Assembly (NCBI GenBank): GCA_907163375.1
Contig: CAJQUW010007484.1
Coordinates: 1-64,000 of the forward strand
Source of the DNA: Prostheceraeus crozeri
Taxonomy: Eukaryota > Platyhelminthes > Polycladida > Euryleptidae
Length of the DNA: 64,000 bases
Direction: 5' to 3'
The translations under genes and the position numbers were made by a program. Under the pieces are notes generated by a model, which saw only the letters and a program-made list of their open reading frames with translations, made no database searches and was not told the origin of the DNA. Positions 47,421 through 60,892 of the stretch are shown piece after piece; position 1 is the stretch's first letter, and each line of letters opens with the position of its first letter.

Positions 47421-47566
47421 TAAACTATAAACAAACTCTTTTTGAACCCAAAAGGGTGGTGCACGATTCAAACTATACAAGCCTTCTAAAATACGCAAGG
47501 AAGTGACGTTGAAAGAACTGTGTAAAATAGAAAAATAAGATGGAATAGAAAATCCTTTAAAAAAAA

Positions 47567-49263
47567 TTACAATCGACTACATACAGATGACGGTGGCTCA
47601 CGGTTGGACCTTCTCACATAATTCTGTCGCCAACGGAGTAAATGTTCCTTTATCCGTTTTCCTAAGTTCCTGTCAATATGGTCAATGTAACTGCATCCAC
47701 AGTCACATCTGAATTCATAAATAACATGTGACCGACTGACAAGAGGAATAGGATCCTTATGAGAACGGACAGGAATACGCTTAGTATGAAAGGAGAAAAT
47801 AGAATTGACACACGGAAAAGCCTGTTTCACAGAATAAACTATACGCTTTGTGACAGCAACAGAATGGCAATCTCCGGTGAATGGGAGTCTCAGATATACG
47901 TCTTTGCACTTAGGTCCAAATCCTTCAGGGCGTTCAACACATGGGCGATTATAGCGACGAATGAATGCCTCGGGAAAATTGTTCTGCTTTAAAGAGTCAA
48001 ACAAAAGTGATTCCTCTGCTTGTAACAGAGAATCTGAATAAATTTTCCTGGCACGATGGTACTATGTTCTGACAAGACCAGACTTCTATTTGAGAAGCAC
48101 AAAACTGTGAAAATTTAACAAAAGACCTGGCCATGTAGGTTTTCTGTAAACTGAAGTCTTAATAAAACTGTCTAAACTACGTGAAACTGACACATCAAGG
48201 AAAGGCAGAGTTCCTGTCGGCGATTTAGGCTCACAAGTAAAATACAAATTTTCATGAGCAGAATTAAAAACAGATAGTAAATGACAAGGCGAAGACGTAT
48301 TGGGAATAAGTATAAAGTATCATCAACATATCTATGATAACACAATGTCATAGATTCAATGCTGTTTTTCAAAACTATGCACTTAAAGTACCCCAGAAAA
48401 ATGTTGCTCAAAATTGGTCCAAGCGGACTACCAACAGCAATACCGTCTATTTGAATATACAACTTTTTATCAAATGAAAATTGAATATTCGCGACGCAAA
48501 GCAAAATCAATTCACGCAGATCATCAATGGAAAAGGAAGCAAAATTTCCTTATCGGTGATTAACTTTCAAATAAAGTCAGTAGTTTCACGCAAGGGTACA
48601 TTTGTAAACAGCGAAGAAACGTCAAACGATGTCATTTTCGCATCTGCGAGATTGACATCACGAAGGCTATCTACAAATTCAAATGAGTCACGTAAACAAA
48701 AACGATTCACAAGGTCTTCAACAGGTTTGAGAAATCTTCAACAGGTTGAAAGCCACTGAGCAAGTTAATGAGTGGGCGATCTTGTCATCGACAAGATCGG
48801 ACGCATTAGACAATCATCATTCTGTGTCTTGGGAAGACCATAAAGACGAGGAATAACAGAACCGATAGGTTTCAGCTCTCTAAACTTTGAGTCACTGATG
48901 CACTCACGTGACCGGAGGTCTTGTGAGTTTGTCAATCACTGTCTTCTCCAACTTGTCAGTATAGTCGACACTTTTCTGATCAACACTGAATTTTAACAAA
49001 TCAGTCGAGCACGCTTTGACCTTTTCCACGTAAGAGGACTTATCGAGGACCACAACGGCATTCCCTTTGTCAGGTTTGCAGATCATCACGTCTGGATTCC
49101 TGTAGATACGTTTCAGAGCATCAACGTGTGCTCGAGGTAAGTTGCTGAATGATGATTTCCAACTTGCGTTCTCCTTGGATATCGAAACCAGGTCTGCCTT
49201 CAACTTCACTGCAGCATCTTTGTTCACAGGCTCCAAGGAAGAAAGAGCATCTCGATTAACCAA
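47567..49263 (-). pseudogene. Penelope-like element 3, decayed
   Basis: The N-terminal region at 48904-49263 has ICKPDKGNAVVVLDKSSYVE, a PLE hallmark. The reverse transcriptase middle is broken between about 48510 and 48900. At 48172-48510 come QFSFDKKLYIQIDGIAVGSP and LGPILSNIFLGYF, then CYHRYVDDTLYLF (palm aspartates kept), before a frame change. The 47567-48004 portion holds MFDSLKQNNFPEAFIRRYNR, VYLRLPFTGDCH and SHVIYEFRCDCGCSYIDHID, the GIY-YIG start in which G of 'YIG' reads D. It is 5'-truncated and stops before the end of the nuclease. Similar to fragment C at 27300. Confidence 0.87.
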
Positions 49264-49520
49264 AATCTATGGCACTGTTATGGGAAACGTCCTACGGAAT
49301 TATTGTAATTTTTGTATAACAGGTAGTGCTATTGTTATGGAACTCTATTCTATGGCATTGTTGGAAAGTTTTGTCCCATTGAATTTTGGGGAACTTTGAT
49401 CCTATTGCCTCTGGGACTAATTTGTCCCATAGACTTGTGGGAAAACACGTCCTATCGAATTTCTGGAAATCTTGTCCTATCGATCTTCTGGAAATCCTGT
49501 CCCATAGAATTTTGGAAAAT
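49264..49520. repeat. Degenerate 24-25-bp minisatellite
   Basis: Diverged copies of a unit like 'gtcctatcgaatttctggaa' plus 'atctt', best conserved at 49450-49520 and fading to the left. The 79-codon minus-strand frame here repeats KFPKIQWD/DFQKFDRT and is a product of the repeat. Confidence 0.75.
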
Positions 49521-49766
49521 TCAGTGTTCATGGTAACTCCTAATGCTACAGCGTCAGTTTAGTTTAGCAATCGTAATAATGTCAATATAAAAACAGCAAC
49601 ATGCATGAGGTATTTGCACTTTCTACTTTCCATCCCCTTTATGTGTCGGTGAAAGTCCGGCCCAGATTTAAAAAAAAATAGTTTGAGAATCCATGGAGCA
49701 TCATTTTTTAGTTAATTTCATGATCCTTCACAAAACGCCATTAATTCAAAAAACAGCCAATGATTT

Positions 49767-49876
49767 TTAATATCTTCTCTTTTTAGTCTTTTGAACACTT
49801 GCTTCGATGTAAAGTTTTTCAGAAATCATTCTCCATATTTCTTTCTCTTCTAATGGAAAATGTAGTTGGAGTTGAT
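49767..49876 (-). CDS. Possible terminal coding exon of an unknown gene
   Basis: On the minus strand a good acceptor ('tcctgtttgttgcag') is followed by an open frame QLQLHFPLEEKEIWRMISEK then LYIEASVQKTKKRRY and a stop. The amphipathic, charged character and splice signal look like a real last exon. No upstream exon was identified and no family is recognised. Confidence 0.3.
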
Positions 49877-50107
49877 CTGCAACAAACAGGAAATAAATGA
49901 TAAGTTGATGATAGAACATAGACGTTCTGCATATAGGCAGATAAACTTCATTTATATGAAAAATGATGCAAAATATTGCAATTAAAGAGTATTTGATAAC
50001 TGCTATGTTTCTTGTATTGGAGATTTGTATTATTTATATAGGATTATAGTACAATAAAGCAATTGCGCCCCGCTGTGATCTTGCAGATAAAAATTATCGC
50101 CAGCAGT

Positions 50108-51514
50108 TTTGCTTTACTTGTTTATTGTCAAAAGAGCGTTTCGTCTGCTCTCAGTAGGTGTGACACGCAGAATGAATCAAACCGATTAAAGCATGATTCC
50201 TGCTAGAATATCGATCCAACAATGGTGCTGTCTTCTTATTCAGGTTGTTGATGCACTTCTTCTCCCATTAGCAATTTTTCTGTATATGAACTTTTTAGCT
50301 ACTACCTATTCATTTCGTGATTGCTTGTCCAGTGACTGTCCATTGCTTGATCAATATTCTAGCAGGAATCATGTTTCAATCAATTTGATTCATTCTGTGT
50401 GTCACACCCATAGAATTAGATAATAGTACACTAGAATGGAAGTTTGATATCTTGCCTATGTACAATGATGGCACATGGAAAAATCTATGGTTTGTAGATC
50501 AGATTCGATCTAAAACATTATATCATAGTCAAACTACATGTATATGCCAAATTGGTTGTGGAAGTTGTTGACAGCAAATTACAGGATCTTCATGAAGAGA
50601 ATTTTAGTGAGATGGTGTTATTGTATCATGTGAAGTAGCTTACTATTCCATGGATTAATATACTGTGTCTATTTGTGCCAGTCATTCACAACTATTATAC
50701 AACTTTTCAACACAGGAGTACGAATTAAAATTTGGTTCCCAGAGTCATATTGAAAGTGGTCGCTGTACTGGTTGGAAGAACATCTCAAGAATTCACAGAT
50801 GAAATTTCTAATTATTGGATAATTTCTCGGTCAAGCGGTTAAGAGACCTAGTGCTTTTCTGGAATAGACACACTGAAAGCTTCTTTACCTACAATCATTT
50901 CTCAGATAAGTAGAATGTCGCTGGATCTTTTCAATTAATCATTGAATGACTTAGTAAAATAGTCTGATGATATTTTGGCAGCTGATATTCGAAAGCATGC
51001 GAAAATTTTGAAAATTGTTCAAATGTAAAGAACAGGGGAACCCTTTAAAGTAAAGTGAATACCCGAAGGTTTATTGACATATGATCTCAAGCTGGAGTAA
51101 TGCATGTTTTGTAAATCGACATTACAAGTTGCAGATGTGTCTGATTATACTCTTGATAGATTATAGGAGCGATATCTCAAAATGATGAACGAACAGAACG
51201 TTTTACAGGATTTCCTTCTTTGTCATCCTGTCGCTGCAGTATTTGTAAATTTATTATTGCTTTTGTGTACATGATCTTTGGACAAGGGGCAGCAATCCAC
51301 ATTAAAAATTGACTTGATAATTAAAAATGCCAACCCGAAAACAAGAAAGCCAGCTCGCAAAATTTGCTTTTTGCCCCAACTAAGTTCCCCCGGAGTGTGC
51401 CATAATTTTCATGCAATTTCCATTCTAGGACTTTCTATGGTATTGTTAATTTCTATGGTCACACCTACTGAGAGAAGACGAAACGCTCTTTTGACAATAA
51501 GCAAGTAAAATGAA
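50108..51514. mobile_element. Nested inverted-repeat element
   Basis: Positions 50108-50165 ('tattgtcaaaagagcgtttc' and on) are the reverse complement of 51456-51514. Just inside the left arm a second inverted pair (50158-50217 and 50352-50411) forms a 254-bp hairpin around 'gtgtgacacgcagaatgaat'. The motif 'ggtgtgac' occurs at all arm junctions. No transposase frame lies inside, so it is probably a non-autonomous DNA element or two nested ones. Confidence 0.7.
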
Positions 51515-53900
51515 ACTTTATGGAACATTATATTGGTTTCCATCATAGAGTAGGGATATATAGGTAGAGTGTCGACTCAAAAAAAGTATCTGTATACAGT
51601 GAAAATTTTTATATCAAAAGATTCAGTTTTTTGCGGAGATTACGTTCCCGTGGTCCAAAAAATTATTTGAGCACCTTTGAAAACATTAAAAATTTACTAA
51701 TATATATACTACCGAGATGACTCTCCTATGTAAGCAGTATGAAGCAAGTTGGATATCAAAAGGAATGAATATTCGCTAATAAGCATCCTAACAAAGCTGA
51801 AATCAAGCTGATTATCAAGGGAATTTCATGAATTGCAATATTACGGAAGTCTTCATGAAAAAGTCGCGATTTATCCGTGCTTTCTTGGCAGAAATTTCAG
51901 GTTTTTAATTCAATTTTCACCGGCATGATTTTATGATTCACTAAATTCATGTTTCACTTCTTGAATCTGAATGGTGATGTTGACCCATTTACATCTTTCA
52001 AAGTCAATTGAAATCATTGTCTATGATTCTGTTATTTTGTTGTACCAGTGGCACGTTTGCTTTTCATAAGATCACGCTTAAGAAGATTCTCTTGAAGTTC
52101 AGCATGAAAGCAATAGCAGGTCAGTTGCTAATTTAACAGACACTACCTATCAAAGGCTATCATGACGCGGACGATCTGTAAAATAATATAATTTCCATCT
52201 GCTTTATGCTATCATGATCATTCGATTCCGTTGTAATTTTTTCAAAGCTGCATAAATATGCATATCTCATATTTGGAAACAATTCCTATTGTATCTCCCT
52301 TGAGTTCATTTAATAAAATCGAAAGTGTATACACATTTAGGATTAATGAATGCGGAGTTACCACTCTACCTAATATATTTACTCTATGGTTTCCATGCAT
52401 GCATGTATGCGCGTATTCAAGGTGCATGCATGTAAAGTGATTGTCTTTTCTAACTTTTTGTAAGCATCTTGCGATGCTAGTAAATTTTAGAATCAAAAGC
52501 ACTGCTATTATTGATAAGATTTATGCTCCTTAGATTTCACCGACTAAAACCGCATCAGATGAAACGAAAGAGGTTAAGCTTATTATGGTGATTATCATGT
52601 TTGTATTAAAATTTAAATATGAATTTTAATTTTAATGCATAATAAAAATAATTTCAAAATTGTGCACCATGGATTTAAGCTTCATAGATATTTAAAATAC
52701 TGTGGTAGTGGTGATATTAAATTTCTGTCATTATGTTTGGTCCATACATGCTTATTTAGAGAGGAACTCATCATCCTTATGAATAGGGTCTCTTCTTTGT
52801 TTCTTTGAAAAATCGGTCACGTCAGTTTGATGGGAGTTGTAGCATGGGAATTACATAGAAAGGGGAATCATGGCTAGTAGATATTTAATCTCAATAATAC
52901 TGCACATTATTAACAGATCACGCATACTTAATTACATACATGTATATAGACAAATATAGGAAGCATCATTTATTTGCTGGCAATCGACACACACTCTCAA
53001 TTGTAGAGTCTCTCGCTTTGACGATCTATTTCTTCACTTATTCAATTAATCAATTAATAAGATTTGATGATGCAAAACCGAAAGATGATTATAAGCACAA
53101 AGTGGGGCAGAAGTATCTGTCGAATGTGCTAACTTATAAGCTGAGATAATATTCACGGCGTTGATGTGTTTTATATCATTGTCCATCATGTGGTATTCCT
53201 GCAATGACCTCCATAGTAGGAAATTTTTAACATCTTCTATTACAAGATCGCATCCCGATTCCCGACAATGCTGTTTATTTCAATTCTGGTATCACTAATA
53301 CAAATAAATACCAATTTTGTAATCTCGTTGTTCGCGGTGTTTGAATGTTTTATCATGAATGTCTCAGCCGCTTTGCATATGCCCCTCCTTTGTCGGCACG
53401 CTATGTTCTTATCTTACCTGTTAACTTCTTCATTTTTATCTTTCAGTGTCACGTGTAAATGCGTGCTCAATTTTGATTCATTTAATGATAATGAAAATCT
53501 AAAGGAAGGTGGAAAGCTCGATTAGTTTTCTTTCATTACTAGTTTGGCTTTTACTATATTCGAAAAATGAATACCTTCTCGTAATTATTTCCTTCCTTCT
53601 AAGATAATTTCAAAAAAAATATTAATGTTTTTATCACTTGAAAATTCTTAGATGAAAAGCGACATTTTGGTATAACGCGCAAAAAACGCTAATTGTCTTC
53701 ATCATCATTCAACCAAATGTCGGAATTTACACTCCTTTATTTAAGGCGGCCGTCTAAAATTTCAACAACCAATAGTTAATTTATTTTACTGATCAACTGA
53801 TTATGGCATCAACTTCCGCGATATAACAGGCCTGTAGAAGAGAGAAGAGAAGTTCCGCAATCAGTTGCCACAATCATCGGTTTTCATATTTCTCTTCGCG
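51515..53900. other. Intergenic stretch, nothing recognised
   Basis: AT-rich unique-looking sequence; short frames without family resemblance or convincing splice sites. Confidence 0.5.
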
Positions 53901-56050
53901 CTTTGCAAGGATGATTAGCAAGAGCAAGAATTATAATAATAAAGTAATATACTTAAGTGACCTGTATAGATAGGCAACGGAACCGGGATGCAGACTGTAT
54001 AGCAGCCGTACAAAAATTTCAAAGTCGGGAATTGTTCTCTCTCTTCCCTAAATCCTGAAGACGAATTGTGTTTGACCTCTATCCTCATGTGGGCACCATT
54101 GAACATCGATAGTAATACATACCAAAGGATGATGATAATTAGATTGCAGCTAATCAAAACAATGCTCAACTCTACTAATCTAATAAGTAATTGCATATTT
54201 TGCATAAAAAATTTGCTATGCTAACCTTCGAAATTGTGTCACAACACATTGCAAATGATGGCAGATTTATAGAAAAGTCAAGGTCTGTTTTCTGATAAAT
54301 CACATATCGAACTAATAAAAAAGACGGATAACTTTATTAATTTAGGAAACGTAAAATTTTAACAAATGTAGGAATATATCATGAATTTTTTATGTGCCAT
54401 CTGACGAGACATGTAGAGTGAATACACAATGATATTATAATCATTCTCAAGGGTACTAAGTCAGCTCTTTGAAAAAAATATGGCATTCGATCAATCATTT
54501 CAAGAGCAAGATGTAAAGGTTAGATGATAGCATTGACAGTATCAATGCAGTTTTGGCAATATAAAATGCAAAAAGCTATAATTGCAGGATCACAGAACTG
54601 AATCTTAGTCCTGATCTTATTAGTGAAATTCATGTGGAAAGATATCTTTCATCAAACTGCGGGAGCAGGACATTAAGCATGAAAAATCCGCAAAATCTGA
54701 AACATCCAGAAAAGTGCATGAAAGTATGAAATTCTTTCAAAATTATGTCTGAAAACAACTAAATGAAATTAAATAATTTTGTGTCCCAATGTCCTGGGAG
54801 ACTTCAGGCCATGTGATGGTGACTTCCCAACTCCCAATCAAAATATTACGCAAAAAGTTCCAGCCCTTCACATTTGATTCGAAAATTGACCATAAGTTTT
54901 AATTTTCGAACTAAAATGGATCCATTTGTCTTAAGTTTTGATAACAGTTTTTACAGAGGTCAATATTTTGATGTAGAACATTTTGACTTGAAACGTTGAG
55001 TTATTCATATCGATATATGACTGATATAGATGTGAATCATTACTTAATCGTAATCACTGTAAGTTCATATATTATTATGTTTATAACAAGTAGGTACACA
55101 GAACTCATTTTTTTTAACACATAATTTCCATGTTTGCAAATATCATTTTATCTTCGTTTTTTCCTTCTTCATTTCTATGAAGAAAAAATGTGATTTTTTT
55201 CAAAACTTGGATTGGCAGTATAATGTGGCCTCATTTATATCAGAACAAAGAAATTTAAACACTTCTCAATTAGCTATCTACAATCACCAAACATGTCAAG
55301 CAACTAATTTGATCTTAAAAAATTGACTATGGCAAAAACGAGCCGAACTAAATATAATTCAAAGATTAAAATCTTGATTTGAAATTTAAAGCCTGCAGTC
55401 GATAACTGAGTCGAAAGTCAAAGCCTTAGACACTAATCACCTTATCTTTGGCATCTAGCTCTTGAAATGATTGATTGATTTTTATGAAATGAAATTAACT
55501 TTTGAGAATAAATCGGAATACAAATACACTTTTGAATAATTCTTTTACTATTTGCAATACACAGTAAAAGTAAATTCTCAGATAAATGCATTGATTTAGC
55601 ACATTGGATTTGCTGATACACACTCGCATTTACAACTCTGTCACTGATGCTTATAAATAATTTTATTACTTTTACATGAAAAATAGACATGTCTGATCTT
55701 TAATCATGCTATTGAAAAAAGATTGTTGAAATTAGTCGATCTGAGATAAATACATGTACGAATTACGAACAGCTACTGTTAATGTTGCAACAGAGAAATG
55801 TGATCATAACACAATATCTATTGCAAAATGTTATGACTGAACTGGAATAATGATAACAATAATAATCTACCTAAAGTTGGGAAATAGAATAATTAAATAT
55901 TGAGTTGCATCCTCAGTTGAAACTAGTTGAAGCAGATCTGAAAAGCTGCCATTTCATCCAATATCAGGAATTATCAGGAGGACTAGTTCACATCTCTCAA
56001 CATCGACATAACTCCCTACTTAAAGTTGAGTTATGCCCGGGTAAATTTGA
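53901..56050. other. Intergenic stretch, one weak open frame
   Basis: A minus-strand frame at 53915-54205 begins with a hydrophobic stretch (LSIVLISCNLIIIILWYVLL) followed by a soluble-looking region and contains a possible donor (ATACAG then GTCACT at about 53963). Nothing else supports it as a gene. The remainder shows no feature. Confidence 0.35.
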
Positions 56051-56383
56051 GATTTGCAATTAGCAAGTTAGTGAAATTTCGAAGGGGATTCATTAAATAT
56101 CACTTTAAACACACTGCTGGCAAATCGCCTAAGTTAGTGCGCCTGCTATAATTAATAATAATAACTTCTTTCTGCAAACACGATGTAAATGGAATAATTA
56201 GATAGGCCTTTTTGATTTTTAATATTGAAAACAATGTTTAATTATTCCATTGTGTTTGCAAAAAGCAGTTTTTATATTAATTATTGCAGGTGCACTAACT
56301 TAGGGAATTTGCAGCATCAGTGTGTTTAAAGTGATATTTAATGAATGCCTGTCGAAATTTCACTAACTTGCTATTTGGAAATC
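56051..56383. mobile_element. Foldback element, 150-bp arms
   Basis: The left arm (56051-56201) and right arm (56237-56383) are imperfect reverse complements separated by a loop of about 35 bp. Landmarks are 'agcaagttagtgaaatttc', 'attaaatatcactttaaaca' and 'taagttagtgc'. No coding content. This is the structure of a MITE or foldback transposon; no clear target duplication was identified. Confidence 0.85.
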
Positions 56384-57486
56384 TTGAAATTGAGAGAATC
56401 TTCAAGACATTGATCACCTTGAGGCTTGGAAGTGCAAATTCTATAAAAAAAATGGTGACATCTCTTCTTCGCACTACCTGAGGCAGCGGCTTTCTAAGGC
56501 GATAAAATAGAGCAGAGAAACGGACGGATATAGAGACGTGACCAAAGAACTCGATAAAATAGGAAGAACAGCAATGCAAAAAATGCAAGATGTTATTGAT
56601 AGCTGGGCATTTTCACATATGACTATGATAATTGACAAAGCGCTTACATTAGTTGAGTAATAAGCATATTAAAGATGCAAACATTCAATCAACAGGCATT
56701 CTATCGAGCAATAAAGCTATAAAAGGAAAACTCAAAGTGGTTCAATTGGTGCTCCCCAACTCGTACACTGCAGAGAGTTTCAAAATCTAGAAATTGCTTT
56801 GGCACATTGTCTAAATTAGACCAAACATTATAGAAGTTTCAGTGACAAAGTATGACGTCAGACAATAAAGACCTTTCATGCAATGACCTCTTAACTTTCT
56901 GAAGAGAAACGAAGATGTGATGAACTCATACATGTAGTTGGCACACAGATTATTTAGAGAAAGCGAACTTCAAAGTCGCCTGCGTGAATCATCCGTTATC
57001 CCCTCAAAATCTGTGAGTTTCTACTAAGATTGTAGGCACATGGGTCAGACAACGCATGGGTTACATGCTGCCCATGTACCTACCGTAATGAATGAATCAC
57101 ACAAGGTAGGCGTTACAGACAAACGGGATAGTTGTGCAGCGGTTACAAAGCTGAGTGACTAAAGAAACGTATTGGAATGGAATCCTTGCTACCTAGACTA
57201 TCTAAAGTTATTACCACATGTATTTTGGAAGCAGTGTTAATCTATAAGATAAAGAAAATTTTAGTGTATCCTGGCCCATTTAATTTCTGATTTAGACTTC
57301 AATATTCTAACGTACAATTTGAAATATGAGTTTAAAGCAACCGAATTGAATATCAATGACGACTTCCGGAGAATTATTTACTTTAAAGATTATGTTTGCG
57401 TATGTGTGATTAATTTTTCGTGTAAGAGTGCTGTGGTAGACTGATTAAAGCACCCTAATTTTCGAAAAGAACAGCATTATAACACA
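56384..57486. other. Intergenic stretch, nothing recognised
   Basis: AT-rich, no supported gene or repeat. Confidence 0.5.
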
Positions 57487-57488
57487 TA

Positions 57489-58495
57489 CACTGTAAATCG
57501 CTGGATACGAAAATTACATACAAATATATACCAAAATCACATACAATTTGAAACTAACATCTGATACGAGATTCTCGTATGCTTACAGAGATCTGGTATG
57601 TTTTTCATACGATATCTCACTTACTTTCATTTGTGATTGGTGTACAGCGATACGAACTATTCTATCTGTGATTGGCTGTTTTACAATGAAATACGAGTTG
57701 CTGGTATATTTTGTATACGAGACCCGATGCAAATTCATCCTCATTCGTATGCCTCTGGTATGCCTCTAGTATGTAGAGCTTTAAGTCACGTAGCAAATAT
57801 ATGCATATATAAATATATTACATACGACTGCCAAATAAATTTTTTCAGTAATATCAGCCGCAAATATTTCTTTTTGATAATGTGCTATTTAACTGGATTA
57901 GATTTATTGTGAATTTTATGCTCAGCGAGCATGACGTCGTTGATGCATGTCAAGCAGCATTAACAGGACGCTTAGTTAGTTACCTCTACTTTATGAAGCA
58001 AGTTGATTAGCACCAATTCATTCAAGCAATATTTTTCGTGCAATCATGTTGTCTTATATATCTCAAACATAACTATTTTTGCTTTCATGAATTATAATAT
58101 GTTTTTATCGGATTGATAATATACTTAATTTCAAAATTACATAATGCATAATTGTTGATGGTTGAATACTTATTGATTATTTATGAAATGCTTTAGACTT
58201 ACAGGTATTAAAATCGAATTCAGTATTGAAAGTATGACTCTTGAATGTCATTATCTCATTACTTACAAAACAGTAGTAACATTAATGTGATTTTTATTGA
58301 CAAAAGGCCTTAAATCAACATACTTTAGACATAATTGATGCTTTCTTCTAATACTGTGCTGGTATGGCTTTAGTATGTAAGACATACCACATTTGAAATA
58401 ACATATGAAAAGCATACAAATATATACAGAAATAGACCAAAAAAATGTTTTGGTTTGATCTCTCGCATGTGATTGGCACTGAGCGATTTACAGTG
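57489..58495 (+). mobile_element. 1007-bp TA-flanked non-autonomous element
   Basis: Ends 'cactgtaaatcgct' and 'agcgatttacagtg' are perfect inverted repeats of 14 bp. Both are flanked by TA (57487-57488 and 58496-58497), as in Tc1/mariner elements. Internally it consists of a left-end module (to about 57800), the R2 middle module (57990-58330) and a right-end module (58330-58495). Each module is found elsewhere in the window, alone or in other combinations. No transposase is present. Confidence 0.88.
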
Positions 58496-58633
58496 TACGC
58501 AGAATATTGCTCACGGTGCATCAAAAATGTAATCTATGCAATAAACAAATGCAGCACTACTGTAGCACAACTCTGGCAAAGCGTAACAGTGCTTAATTAA
58601 AATCGCTAACATTGAAAAAACATCTTGAGAAAA

Positions 58634-59595
58634 TGAAAATTCTAGCATAAATTTTCTTCAACCAATTAAGAAAAATATCAAATTATTATTCTGTACAACG
58701 TTTCGCTTTCTGCTTCTGCTGGTGCAATCACAAAAAGATAAAGGGAACTTTAAAATCACACTGAATGAAATGCATTGAAGTTCAATTAAAGATCAGTTGC
58801 ACTAATGCCATTTTTACATGTCCTCGTCAATACATTGAAAACTGAACTTAGGAGAACTTCAAGAAATGTGAAAAAATGATGTTTTGAAGAATAATGACAT
58901 GAATATGACGCAATTTCCAAACGGTAATTCAAAAGCGGCTATCCCAAGAAACGCATCAGAAATGCTATTAGTGAGTATATCAAGTGAGAAAACTGTGAAA
59001 GAGGAAAGTTGTGTTTATCACAGCAGCGAAGAGAGATCAAGAGAACTAAGAAGAGCATTGTATAAGTGTAGTTAATCACCACATTGAAAGTCTGTTTGTC
59101 TAATAAGTCTTTATTTTGCCGCATATGTCAGAAAAGGAGTGTAATAAACATGATAATTAAGTGAAAATATTCAGTCATATAAATCTGAATTGTGATTGTT
59201 AAAGTTTTGTATATGTCTCATTGAATGTACAGGTTGGAGATCGTCTTATGCTGGATAATTGGCTCGGACAATAAGATCTAGACTGTGAGTACACGTGACT
59301 GTCCCTACATCACATGTCTATCAACTGCTACACACAGTACCAATCCCTCTATGAAAGTGATTCAATGGTCAACTATGCAACGCAGCATTAAGAACATAGA
59401 AATTCGTCAGACTGTGTGAACAAGAGAAAGCAGCTCCCATGCATCAGACTCGAATGCAATTCGTTCAATGTGATTTTAAAGTTCCCTTTATCTTTTTGTG
59501 ATTGCACCAGCAGAAGCAGAAAGCGAAACGTTGTACAGAATAATAATTTGATATTTTTCTTAATTGGTTGAAGAAAATTTATGCTAGAATTTTCA
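58634..59595. mobile_element. Non-autonomous element with about 150-bp inverted repeats
   Basis: Positions 58634-58785 are the reverse complement of 59448-59595 with few changes, starting 'tgaaaattctagcataaatt' and including 'aacgtttcgctttctgcttc'. The 660-bp interior has no recognisable gene. The frame at 58884-59075 is unsupported. No target duplication was identified. Confidence 0.88.
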
Positions 59596-60892
59596 GTATC
59601 TATCCAACCAGTTATGAAACAGTGGAGTCAACCTGATCGCATACCTATTGAAGGTTATGAAAGTGAAATAAAAGAATGATTTTCTAAATGTTAGGTAAAA
59701 GACCAAAACTAATTTGACAATAATTCAATCAGATAGTAGTGTATAAATTGTTAGAACACTGAGGACTTGATAACTTACTTTATTGTTTAAAACAGTGATT
59801 CGAGGATTTCACCAAACGTGGATTAATTCTCACAAGACGCAGCAGACTCGTTGACAGAACTCAATTAATCCGAACTGAAATTTGAAAATATAATTAGAAT
59901 TATTTACTTAAACGTTTCCGTACAGCATTAGGGCGATACTTGCTGTTTGAACTAACTTCTAGATCCCTAGATAATCTACGCTATAATGCTTGGACCACTA
60001 AGAAGGCTATGAAACAAGCGTAATCAAAAGATATAGCCGGTATCTAAAATAAGAAAAAATCTGTTATAATTTCGATGTAACTAACTGCTGCATCATTTAA
60101 GTGATTGCAGCGTATCTTCAAGACTTACAGCATACATATGTAAATGTATACGTAGCGTCCTCGCTTGGAAAGGTATACGATTTTTAGATAATATGCTGAA
60201 AAATTAAACCTAAATAAAATATTCAAATTTGTAATAATTTAAAAAGTAATCAATAAACTGAGCTTTTTGTGTTATACTAACACACATCGCATAGCACTTG
60301 AACGAATTGTTGAACTGTCTAATTTACACATAAGACAATGGAACGAGAAATCGAAAAGACTGTCTGCATAAATATTATAATAGGTCTAATTTCTACCTCG
60401 AAAAATCTAAATAATTGCGTAATTCAATAAAACAGAGCGTGAATAAATTGCTGGAATATTGAGTACTTGACGATTGACTGATGGACTATACAAATAATAG
60501 ACTAGTTTCAATTGAACTTACTCCATTGGTGTGATGGTTGAGACAAACCGGAAAAGATGATTAATTCAACAAACGACGGACTTTCATAAACATACGAGAC
60601 ACAGACACGACCAAAGGATGTGATTAACAATGACTGTAGCACATGCCAAAGGCATCTGAAATTATAAGGACGTGCAAATGTTGCAGTATCATTGGACTAA
60701 GTCAGATTACGGAGTCAAAACTGTCGCTGCGCGTTTGCTTCCGTTGGATAGCTTCTATGGCACTCATATTTTCCCACTTCCATTGCAATTGGATACAATT
60801 GAGTTCGATTGAATGTTGAGGTGTCCTATGGCATTCCCATTGCGTGTCATAGAATACCATAGAGTGCCATTGAATTAGGTTAATCGGGCAGT
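59596..60892. other. Intergenic stretch, weak short repeat
   Basis: Around 60740-60870 a loose repeat of 'tatggcattcccattg'-like phrases is visible, reminiscent of 49264-49520. Nothing else is recognised. Confidence 0.45.

Noticed and set aside
53915-54205. 96-codon frame with a hydrophobic start on the minus strand
   Set aside because: Only the hydrophobic stretch and a weak donor support it; AT-rich DNA often gives such frames.
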